DNA of 5,669 bases, taken from the NCBI GenBank assembly GCA_937900675.1, contig CALCEA010000076.1:1-5669 (forward strand), in the 5' to 3' direction. Source of the DNA: an uncultured Chitinophagaceae bacterium (GTDB lineage: Bacteria > Bacteroidota > Bacteroidia > Chitinophagales > Chitinophagaceae). Shown piece after piece: positions 1 through 4,940 of this stretch (positions are counted from its first letter, which is position 1; each line of letters begins with the position of its first letter). The notes below the pieces were generated by a model. The model had not been told where the DNA came from, searched no databases, and saw only the letters and a list, made by a program, of their open reading frames with translations. The position numbers were made by a program, and so were the translations under genes.

Positions 1-123
1 TTTATTGATAGAGCAGTAAGCCCAAGAATTGAATCAAGATTAGGATGTCAATGTGAATTACAAACGGGTAGTGGAACAATAGAAATTACTATTCCAGATC
101 AAACACAATTTTTAGGAGAATAA
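1..123 (+). CDS. fdx: [2Fe-2S] ferredoxin, C-terminal end (5' partial)
   Basis: The window opens inside this gene. Frame 1 reads 40 residues to a TAA that is followed directly by a second in-frame TAA. The visible part contains R-L-G-C-Q-C, with Cys16 of the fragment matching the fourth cluster-ligand cysteine of adrenodoxin/Isc-type ferredoxins, and then a short beta-strand tail (E-I-T-I-P) typical of the family's end. Such ferredoxins pass electrons to the IscS/IscU Fe-S cluster assembly machinery in the cytoplasm. The next gene, 15 bases downstream, is iscX, which also follows fdx in the classical isc operon, and this supports the assignment. The three other cluster cysteines lie upstream of the window, so the call rests on the C-terminal motif plus context. 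A different plant-type or adrenodoxin-type ferredoxin remains possible. Confidence 0.82.
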   Translation, partial: FIDRAVSPRIESRLGCQCELQTGSGTIEITIPDQTQFLGE

Positions 124-138
124 TAAATAGCAATAATT

Positions 139-378
139 ATGAGTCAATTTGAACCACCCATTCATTGGAATGATCACGAGGATATAGCACAAAAATTATA
201 TGAAAAATTCGGTGATGATTTCACTGAGTCAAAAATTTATAGAGTTAGATTCACCGATTTATTAGAGTGGGTATTAAGCCTACCTCATTTCGAAGGCAAA
301 AAGGAAGAGTCTAATGAAGGCCATTTGGAAATGATCCAAAGTGCTTGGGTATATGAGTGGAGAGATAATCAGAAATAG
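139..378 (+). CDS. iscX: Fe-S cluster assembly protein IscX
   Basis: This 79-residue acidic protein belongs to the IscX (YfhJ) family. Family hallmarks are H-W-N-D near the N-terminus (residues 9-12), the central V-R-F-T-D-L followed by a W (about residues 36-44), and S-N-E-G-H-L-E followed by a W near the end. In Escherichia coli, IscX binds the cysteine desulfurase IscS and iron and modulates the rate of cluster synthesis; the same cytoplasmic role is inferred here. It is slightly longer than the E. coli protein (66 residues), with extra residues at the N-terminus and before V-R-F-T-D. The ATG at 139 is the natural start, 15 bases after the ferredoxin stop, with no recognisable Shine-Dalgarno sequence. 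Gene order fdx-iscX suggests that the rest of an isc cluster lies just upstream of the window. Confidence 0.9.
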   Translation: MSQFEPPIHWNDHEDIAQKLYEKFGDDFTESKIYRVRFTDLLEWVLSLPHFEGKKEESNEGHLEMIQSAWVYEWRDNQK

Positions 379-404
379 TTTATATTTAAGTAAATCTACC
401 AATA

Positions 405-920
405 GTGTTAACAGCTTTTAAAAATATTCAATGTTTTGTTTTTGATGTGGATGGTGTTTTAACCAATGGTACTTTATTGGTTATGCCTGGAGGTTTAATG
501 GCAAGAACAATGAATATTAAAGATGGTTATGCTATACAATTAGCCATTAAAAAAGGCTATAAAATTTGGGTAATTTCCGGAGGAAATTCTGAGGAAGTAA
601 AAGATAGATTGAATCGATTAGGAGTGGACGAAGTGTTTATGAAAGTTTCTGATAAAGCAGAGTTGTTAAAAGAGTTGGCTATTCTAAATAAAATTGAGCT
701 GGAACATATTTTATACATGGGAGACGATATGCCCGATTATGAAGCCATGAAATTGGTAGGCATTGCATCTTGTCCAGCGGATGCAGTGAATGAAATAAAA
801 TCTATATCACATTATAAGGCAGTTGCAAAAGGTGGAGAAGGTTGTGCAAGAGAAGTGATTGAAAAGACATTAAAACAAAATGATCACTGGGATTTAGTGG
901 ATCATATCAGAGCAACTTAA
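405..920 (+). CDS. kdsC: 3-deoxy-D-manno-octulosonate-8-phosphate phosphatase (KdsC family)
   Basis: This 171-residue HAD-superfamily phosphatase without a cap domain has the usual KdsC length. Motif I is D-V-D-G-V-L-T-N-G, with nucleophile Asp14 and acid/base Asp16. Motif II is I-S-G-G with Ser58, the motif III lysine is probably Lys84 (S-D-K), and motif IV is G-D-D-M-P-D with Asp107 and Asp108. The C-terminal G-G-E-G-x-x-R-E (143-150) matches the KdsC tail that reaches into a neighbouring subunit's active site. The enzyme removes phosphate from Kdo-8-phosphate in the cytoplasm, giving Kdo for the lipopolysaccharide inner core. The start is a GTG: an in-frame TAA lies at 387-389, no ATG or TTG lies between it and the GTG, and the first internal ATG falls after motif I. 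The gene sits 26 bases after iscX. A related sugar-phosphate or nonulosonate-phosphate specificity cannot be fully excluded. Confidence 0.9.
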   Translation: MLTAFKNIQCFVFDVDGVLTNGTLLVMPGGLMARTMNIKDGYAIQLAIKKGYKIWVISGGNSEEVKDRLNRLGVDEVFMKVSDKAELLKELAILNKIELEHILYMGDDMPDYEAMKLVGIASCPADAVNEIKSISHYKAVAKGGEGCAREVIEKTLKQNDHWDLVDHIRAT

Positions 921-936
921 TATTAAATCATCCATT

Positions 937-1872
937 TTGAAAGTTCTTGTATATTTTCTGAAATTAGTAAGATGGCCCAATTTGCTATTTATAGTTTTGG
1001 CCGAACTGCTATTTCATTTTTGCATATACAAGCCATTGTTTCCTCAAGCAGGCAATACTGCTGATGGAGCATTCTTTATTATTTTATTGACCTATGTTTT
1101 TATTGCAGCTGCAGGATATATCATTAACGATTATTTTGATGTCAATATAGACCAGGTGAATAAGCCCAAAAAAGTAGTGGTGGGCGAACATATTAGTAGA
1201 AGATGGGTGATTTTTTGGCACATGATTTTTAGTTTATTGGGTATTTACTTATCTACTATTGCATTTTCTTTTAGAGACTATTGGCATATACATTTAGCAA
1301 ATTTAGCGACCATCTTATTTTTATGGTTTTACTCAACCAATTTTAAGAAAGACTTTTTAGTGGGGAATGTAGTGATTGCAGTATTAACTGCTTGGTCTAT
1401 TGCAGTGGTATATTTTTCAAAATTTACCATTTCTGAATTATTACATCCTCCAATACATTCCATAGAACATTTAAGATTTTTTAAATTAATGTTATTGTAT
1501 GCTGCCTTTGCTTTTATTTTAACATTAGTAAGAGAAGCGCTAAAGGATATGGAAGATATTGAAGGCGATGAAAAGTTTGGATGTAAAACATTGCCAATAG
1601 TTTGGGGCTTGATGCCGACGAAAGTATATGTTGCAGTTTGGTTAATGGTGGTAGTGATAACATTGACAGTGATTCAATTGTATGTCTTGCCGTTTGGCTG
1701 GTGGCCAAGTGTATTGTATTGCTTGGTTTTTATATTAGCACCCTTGGTTTGGGTTTTAATTAAATTGCCTAAGTCTTTTAGTAGCAAAGATTTTACTGGC
1801 TTAAGTTTTTGGATTAAAGTAGCTATGTTAGCTGGTATTTTATCCATGTCATTTTTCTACTTTTTATTCTAA
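937..1872 (+). CDS. UbiA-family membrane prenyltransferase
   Basis: This integral membrane protein of 311 residues has about nine hydrophobic segments (near 13-31, 45-63, 90-110, 118-134, 140-161, 182-197, 220-241, 245-265 and 291-311). Both aspartate-rich motifs of the UbiA superfamily are present: N-D-Y-F-D-x-x-x-D (Asn64, Asp65, Asp68, Asp72) and D-M-E-D-I-E-G-D (Asp204, Asp207, Asp211), preceded by R-E at 199-200. They bind the Mg2+-diphosphate of the prenyl donor. The N-terminal R-W-P-N is also typical. Close Bacteroidota relatives are commonly labelled geranylgeranylglycerol-phosphate geranylgeranyltransferase, but the acceptor is not readable from sequence; a quinone or other lipid acceptor is possible. 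The start appears to be TTG: upstream in frame, the ATG at 880 runs into a TAG within five codons, and the first internal methionine is near residue 96. Gaps are 16 bases to kdsC and 5 bases to maf, so co-transcription is likely. Confidence 0.87.
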   Translation: MKVLVYFLKLVRWPNLLFIVLAELLFHFCIYKPLFPQAGNTADGAFFIILLTYVFIAAAGYIINDYFDVNIDQVNKPKKVVVGEHISRRWVIFWHMIFSLLGIYLSTIAFSFRDYWHIHLANLATILFLWFYSTNFKKDFLVGNVVIAVLTAWSIAVVYFSKFTISELLHPPIHSIEHLRFFKLMLLYAAFAFILTLVREALKDMEDIEGDEKFGCKTLPIVWGLMPTKVYVAVWLMVVVITLTVIQLYVLPFGWWPSVLYCLVFILAPLVWVLIKLPKSFSSKDFTGLSFWIKVAMLAGILSMSFFYFLF

Positions 1873-1877
1873 TTTTT

Positions 1878-2450
1878 ATGAGTGCCATTATATTAGCTTC
1901 TCAATCTCCAAGAAGAAAAATGTTATTGGAGTGGGCCGAGATTCCATTTGAGGTGGTGGTTGCAGATATTGAAGAAACTTATCCTCTAGATTTATCTAAA
2001 CAATTAGTGCCAAAATATATTGCAGCAAATAAGGCATTGGCAATTCAAGAAAAATTAACGCAGCAGGATGCTTGTATTATTGCAGCTGATACCATTGTTT
2101 TATTAAAAGAGGAGATATTAGGAAAGCCTATAGATGAAGCAGATGCAATAAGAAGTTTAGAAAAGCTTTCTGGTAATTTACATGAAGTGATTACAGGGGT
2201 GGCTATATATTACAAAGGGGAGATGCATCAGTTTAGTCAAACCACTAAAGTGCAATTTCATAAATTGACAAAAGACCAAATACAATTTTATGTAGAAAGG
2301 TATAAGCCTTTTGACAAAGCTGGTTCTTATGCCATACAAGAATGGATTGGTGTAATTGGTATTGAATCTATACAAGGAGATTTTTACAATGTAATGGGAT
2401 TACCTGTAAGTACGCTTGTGCAAAAACTTAAAGAATTAGGAGTGGTTTAA
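1878..2450 (+). CDS. maf: Maf-family nucleotide pyrophosphatase (probable dTTP/UTP pyrophosphatase)
   Basis: This 190-residue Maf/Ham1-superfamily protein has all the expected motifs. They are L-A-S-Q-S-P-R-R (6-13), E-E-T-Y-P (32-36), A-A-D-T-I-V with catalytic Asp71, G-K-P (82-84), S-G with a following H (98-102), V-I-T-G (104-107), D-K-A-G-S-Y-A-I-Q (146-154) and G-D-F-Y-N-V-M-G-L-P (167-176). The D-K-A-G-x-Y-x-I-Q stretch is that of the YhdE-type branch, which hydrolyses dTTP and UTP, rather than the YceF-type 7-methyl-GTP branch; substrate preference is therefore inferred. The protein is cytoplasmic, with roles in removing modified nucleotides and, in some bacteria, in delaying septation. 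The ATG lies 5 bases after the prenyltransferase stop. It is the last gene of the forward block, and its stop is one base from the stop of the opposing OsmC gene. Confidence 0.93.
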   Translation: MSAIILASQSPRRKMLLEWAEIPFEVVVADIEETYPLDLSKQLVPKYIAANKALAIQEKLTQQDACIIAADTIVLLKEEILGKPIDEADAIRSLEKLSGNLHEVITGVAIYYKGEMHQFSQTTKVQFHKLTKDQIQFYVERYKPFDKAGSYAIQEWIGVIGIESIQGDFYNVMGLPVSTLVQKLKELGVV

Positions 2451-2462
2451 TTTACAACCACT
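2441..2462. terminator. possible small bidirectional hairpin over the maf/osmC stop codons
   Basis: A perfect 7-bp inverted repeat, AGTGGTT (2441-2447) and AACCACT (2456-2462), encloses an 8-base loop containing both stop codons (TAA of maf at 2448-2450; TAA of the - strand gene at 2452-2454). Both genes therefore end in nearly the same sequence read outward. The stem is short and lacks a proper T-run on either side (only T-A-A-A-T-T on the + strand), so termination by this element is uncertain. There is no other intergenic space to hold a terminator for either gene. Confidence 0.3.
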
Positions 2463-2856
2463 TAAATTGAATATCAAGTTCCACATCTGGGTGTAAACTT
2501 CTTTCCACTGGGCAGGTTCTTCCCACGCGCTCTAATATTTCAATTGTTTTTTCGTCTAGGTTTAATGCAGGCATGGTAGCATGAACGATGATCTTGCCAA
2601 TTCTTCTTGGGTCAGATACCATTACTTTAGTTACTTCCACTTTAGCACCATCTAATTGAATGTTCATACTTTCAGCCTTAATGCCCATTGTAGTAATTAA
2701 ACAAGCACCTAATCCAGTAGCAATTAAATCTGTAGGAGAGAATCTTTCGCCTTTTCCTTTATTATCTGTAGGAGCATCTGTTTCAAAAACGCTACCGCTT
2801 TGTAAATGTAAACAAGTGGTTCTTAGGTTAGATTCGTAGGTTACTGTAGCAGTCAT
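2452..2856 (-). CDS. OsmC/Ohr-family protein (YhfA-like)
   Basis: This 134-residue cytoplasmic protein belongs to the OsmC superfamily. The core signature F-S-P-T-D-L-I-A-T-G-L-G-A-C (39-52) is followed by T-T-M-G-I-K-A and, later, D-P-R-R-I (82-86) and T-C-P-V-E-R-S-L (114-121). Cys52 and Cys115 are the two conserved cysteines that in OsmC and Ohr form a peroxidatic dithiol reducing organic hydroperoxides. The D-A-P...G-K-G-E element before the core and the D-P-R-R-I segment resemble the YhfA-like branch, whose substrate is not established, so peroxidase activity is inferred from the retained cysteines. The ATG at 2854-2856 lies about 23 bases from the transcription start expected from the promoter box at 2886-2893. 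The gene is transcribed alone, divergently from lipA and convergently with maf. Confidence 0.9.
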   Translation of the reverse strand: MTATVTYESNLRTTCLHLQSGSVFETDAPTDNKGKGERFSPTDLIATGLGACLITTMGIKAESMNIQLDGAKVEVTKVMVSDPRRIGKIIVHATMPALNLDEKTIEILERVGRTCPVERSLHPDVELDIQFKWL

Positions 2857-2885
2857 GTTTCAATTATTTGGTTGAACGATTTATG

Positions 2886-2893
2886 CAAATTTA
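2886..2893 (-). promoter_or_regulatory. likely -7 promoter box of the OsmC-family gene
   Basis: Read on the - strand this is TAAATTTG, an exact match to the Bacteroidota -7 consensus TAnnTTTG, and it is followed by CA. The expected transcript start is around 2879, leaving about 23 bases of leader before the ATG. No convincing TTTG-type -33 box is present at the expected distance (about 2913-2917), so the call depends on one short motif plus a fitting position. Confidence 0.45.
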
Positions 2894-2917
2894 CGATATT
2901 ATTCCCCTTAAGTCATG

Positions 2918-2925
2918 TATTTTTG
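2918..2925 (+). promoter_or_regulatory. likely -7 promoter box of lipA
   Basis: TATTTTTG matches the Bacteroidota -7 consensus TAnnTTTG exactly and is followed by CA. It sits 22 bases before the lipA ATG, giving an expected leader of roughly 16 bases, which is usual for such genes. A weak -33 candidate, TTTAC, lies at 2890-2894 and overlaps the opposing box. There is no Shine-Dalgarno sequence before the ATG. Confidence 0.5.
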
Positions 2926-2947
2926 CAGGGTTAATTGACTAACAAAT

Positions 2948-3874
2948 ATGCAAGAATTACCAGTAGTTCCCAAAGAACAAGATACAAGAATAAAAAAGCC
3001 AGATTGGTTAAGAGTAAAACTACCTATTGGAGAAAGTTATAAGCATGTTAGGGGTTTAGTGGATACACATAAATTACATACCATTTGTGAAAGTGGTAAT
3101 TGTCCTAATATGGGTGAATGTTGGGGTGAGGGAACAGCTACTTTTATGATATTGGGTAATATCTGTACAAGAAGCTGTCAGTTTTGTGCGGTGGCTACTG
3201 GTAGACCTAAACCAGTAGAATGGGACGAGCCACAGAGAGTTGCTGAAGCAGTATTTTTAATGAAAGTAAAACATGCTGTATTAACCAGTGTGGATAGAGA
3301 TGAATTACCTGATGGAGGTTCTACTATTTGGTATAATACCATTAAGGCTATTAAAACTTTAAGTCCAGAAACAACTTTAGAAACATTGATTCCAGATTTT
3401 AGAGGCATACAAGATCAAATTCAAAGAATCATAGATGCTGCACCAGAAGTGGTAAGTCACAATATGGAAACAGTAGAGCGCAATACAAAAAGAGTAAGGG
3501 TTCAAGCAAAGTATAGAAGAAGTTTAGAAGTATTGGAAACCTTGAAGAAAGGTGGAATGCGTACCAAAACAGGTTTGATGTTAGGCATTGGAGAAGAGAA
3601 AGGTGAAGTCATTCAAACGATGAAAGATTTAGTGGGTGTTGGTTGTGATGTATTAACCTTAGGGCAGTATTTACAACCTACTAAAAAACATTTACCAGTT
3701 CAACGCTTTGTGCACCCCGATGAATTTAAAGAATTGAAAGCAATAGGATATGAATTGGGCTTTGATTATGTAGAGAGTGGCCCATTAGTTAGATCTTCTT
3801 ATCATTCAGAGAAGCATGTTATTCCAGGATGGGGAAGAGCTAAATGGGAAGAAGAATTAGCATTGAATAAGTAA
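2948..3874 (+). CDS. lipA: lipoyl synthase (radical SAM)
   Basis: This 308-residue enzyme is full length for LipA. It inserts two sulfur atoms at C6 and C8 of protein-bound octanoyl groups on the lipoyl domains of pyruvate and 2-oxoglutarate dehydrogenases and the glycine cleavage H protein. The auxiliary [4Fe-4S] cluster motif C-x4-C-x5-C is Cys47, Cys52 and Cys58. The radical SAM motif C-x3-C-x2-C is Cys73, Cys77 and Cys80. The family's R-S-S-Y near the end (282-285) supplies the serine ligand of the auxiliary cluster. D-R-D-E-L-P-D-G-G (116-124), K-T-G-L-M-L-G-I-G-E (207-216) and L-G-Q-Y-L-Q-P-T (238-245) are also diagnostic. The ATG at 2948 begins a typical N-terminus and is preceded by a good promoter box. 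The gene appears monocistronic, ending 12 bases before a strong hairpin terminator. It is a heavy consumer of Fe-S clusters, which fits loosely with iscX nearby. Confidence 0.98.
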   Translation: MQELPVVPKEQDTRIKKPDWLRVKLPIGESYKHVRGLVDTHKLHTICESGNCPNMGECWGEGTATFMILGNICTRSCQFCAVATGRPKPVEWDEPQRVAEAVFLMKVKHAVLTSVDRDELPDGGSTIWYNTIKAIKTLSPETTLETLIPDFRGIQDQIQRIIDAAPEVVSHNMETVERNTKRVRVQAKYRRSLEVLETLKKGGMRTKTGLMLGIGEEKGEVIQTMKDLVGVGCDVLTLGQYLQPTKKHLPVQRFVHPDEFKELKAIGYELGFDYVESGPLVRSSYHSEKHVIPGWGRAKWEEELALNK

Positions 3875-3886
3875 TTACTTGATATC

Positions 3887-3922
3887 ATAAAAAAAGACCT
3901 TTGCAAGAAGGTCTTTTTTTAT
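3887..3922. terminator. bidirectional intrinsic terminator between lipA and the ROK kinase gene
   Basis: A perfect 15-bp inverted repeat (3887-3901 pairing with 3908-3922) surrounds a 6-base loop. The GC-containing core is GACCTT/AAGGTC, flanked by seven A on the left and seven T on the right. Either strand therefore gives a hairpin followed by a U-run. On the + strand an extra U-G pair would close a GCAA tetraloop of the stable GNRA type (3903-3906). It begins 12 bases after the lipA stop and lies 40 bases beyond the stop of the opposing kinase gene, so it should serve both convergent transcripts. Confidence 0.92.
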
Positions 3923-3962
3923 AATTATATTTTTTTGAAGTTATTAATCCCATGGGTTTCTT

Positions 3963-4913
3963 CTAATCCCACATAAGGGCAGAAGCTCCTAATATGGCGG
4001 CGTCTGATTCTTTCAAGTGACTTAATAATATCTTCACTTTATTTTCAAATATCTCAATCACATTGGCTTCCATATGTTCTCTGGTTGGCTTTAAGATTAA
4101 ATCACCAGCTTTAGTTAAACCACCAAATAAGATGATTGCTTCAGGGCTAGAGAACATCACAAAATTAGCCAAAGACATTCCTAGAATTTTTCCTGTGAAT
4201 TCAAATACTTCTTTAGCTACTTCATCATCTTTTTGTGCAGCTTCAAAAACATCTTTAGAAGTAATCTTATCTACAGGAATTTCTCTCAATAAACTTGGAC
4301 GATCTGTTGTCTTTAATATCTCCATGGCAGATTGTGCCACTCCTGTTGCAGAAGCATAACTTTCTAAAGAACCTTTTTTACCTGTGCCTGGATGTAAGCG
4401 GCCATCTGGAATAATAATAGTATGTCCTAATTCACCAGCAAATCCGTCGTGTCCATAAATTAATTGACCATTGGCAACTATACCACTACCAACTCCGGTA
4501 CCTAAAGTGATCATGATAAAATCTTTCATGCCTTTAGCAGCACCATACATCATTTCGCCCACTGCAGCAGCATTGGCGTCGTTGGTTAATTTAACAGGCA
4601 ATTTGAATTTATCTTGAACCATTTTAGCAAAAGGGATAACACCTTTCCAAGGAAGGTTTGGAGCATATTCAATGGTGCCTGTATAAATATTTCCGTTAGG
4701 CGCACCGATTCCAATACCTTTTATTCTTCCTACACCACCCACTTTTTCTATTAACTCACTTAATCTTACATATAATTCATCAATAAATGTATGAACTTGT
4801 TCGTGTGTATTAGTAGGCATGGAGCTAGAGTGTAGCACATTTCCGTCTTTATCTACAATACCATATTTGGTTCCAGTACCACCAATGTCTACGCCAATAA
4901 CATATGAATCCAT
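3963..4913 (-). CDS. ROK-family sugar kinase, probable glucokinase, with cysteine-less zinc motif
   Basis: This 316-residue cytoplasmic kinase has the N-terminal ATP phosphate loop D-I-G-G-T-G-T-K (9-16), the catalytic N-D-A-N with Asp112 as general base, a second glycine-rich loop L-G-T-G-V-G-S-G (137-144) and the sugar-binding E-L-G-H (161-164). It would phosphorylate glucose or a similar hexose at C6 with ATP. G-A-P-N-G-N (70-75) and N-L-P-W-K-G (86-91) fit Bacteroidota ROK glucokinases. In most ROK proteins a C-x-C-G-x-x-G-C-L-E motif plus the histidine of E-x-G-H binds structural zinc. Here the aligned positions are Pro175, Thr177 and Ser182, so all three cysteines are missing while His164, Gly178, Gly181 and Glu184 remain. 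The ATG at 4911-4913 lies 27 bases after a sugar transporter stop codon, indicating a shared transcript. N-acetylglucosamine, mannose or fructose could be alternative substrates. Confidence 0.9.
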   Translation of the reverse strand: MDSYVIGVDIGGTGTKYGIVDKDGNVLHSSSMPTNTHEQVHTFIDELYVRLSELIEKVGGVGRIKGIGIGAPNGNIYTGTIEYAPNLPWKGVIPFAKMVQDKFKLPVKLTNDANAAAVGEMMYGAAKGMKDFIMITLGTGVGSGIVANGQLIYGHDGFAGELGHTIIIPDGRLHPGTGKKGSLESYASATGVAQSAMEILKTTDRPSLLREIPVDKITSKDVFEAAQKDDEVAKEVFEFTGKILGMSLANFVMFSSPEAIILFGGLTKAGDLILKPTREHMEANVIEIFENKVKILLSHLKESDAAILGASALMWD

Positions 4914-4940
4914 TTGTTAAAATTTATTTGAGTTAAAATA

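Noticed and set aside
381..388. TATATTTA as a promoter box for kdsC
   Set aside because: It differs from TAnnTTTG at the last base and has no -33 partner; AT-rich spacers make such near matches common.
880..882. ATG overlapping the end of kdsC as start of the prenyltransferase
   Set aside because: In that frame a TAG follows after five codons, so it cannot lead into the gene.
1514..1708. Open frame of 64 codons on the - strand
   Set aside because: It lies wholly inside the prenyltransferase gene, has no recognisable domain, and is best explained as a shadow of that coding frame.
2178..2375. Open frame of 65 codons on the - strand
   Set aside because: It lies inside maf, which has all its motifs; the translated sequence shows no family features.
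2857..2947. Search of the osmC-lipA region for a riboswitch or small RNA
   Set aside because: The expected leaders are only about 16-23 bases, too short for a known riboswitch, and no stable hairpin is evident beyond the promoter symmetry.
3178..3408. Open frame of 76 codons on the - strand
   Set aside because: It is antisense to the radical SAM core of lipA, with no promoter box and no domain.
3945..3971. Direct repeat TAATCCCA (3945-3952 and 3964-3971) at the 3' end of the ROK gene
   Set aside because: It could be a tiny duplication of the stop region, but it is short, occurs only twice, and does not extend the reading frame.
4063..4359. Open frame of 98 codons on the + strand
   Set aside because: It is antisense to the ROK kinase gene; composition and lack of motifs mark it as a shadow frame.
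4916..4939. Direct repeat GTTAAAAT (4916-4923 and 4932-4939) in the 27-base gap between transporter and kinase
   Set aside because: It is eight AT-rich bases repeated once in an AT-rich spacer inside a likely transcript; chance is an adequate explanation without conservation data.
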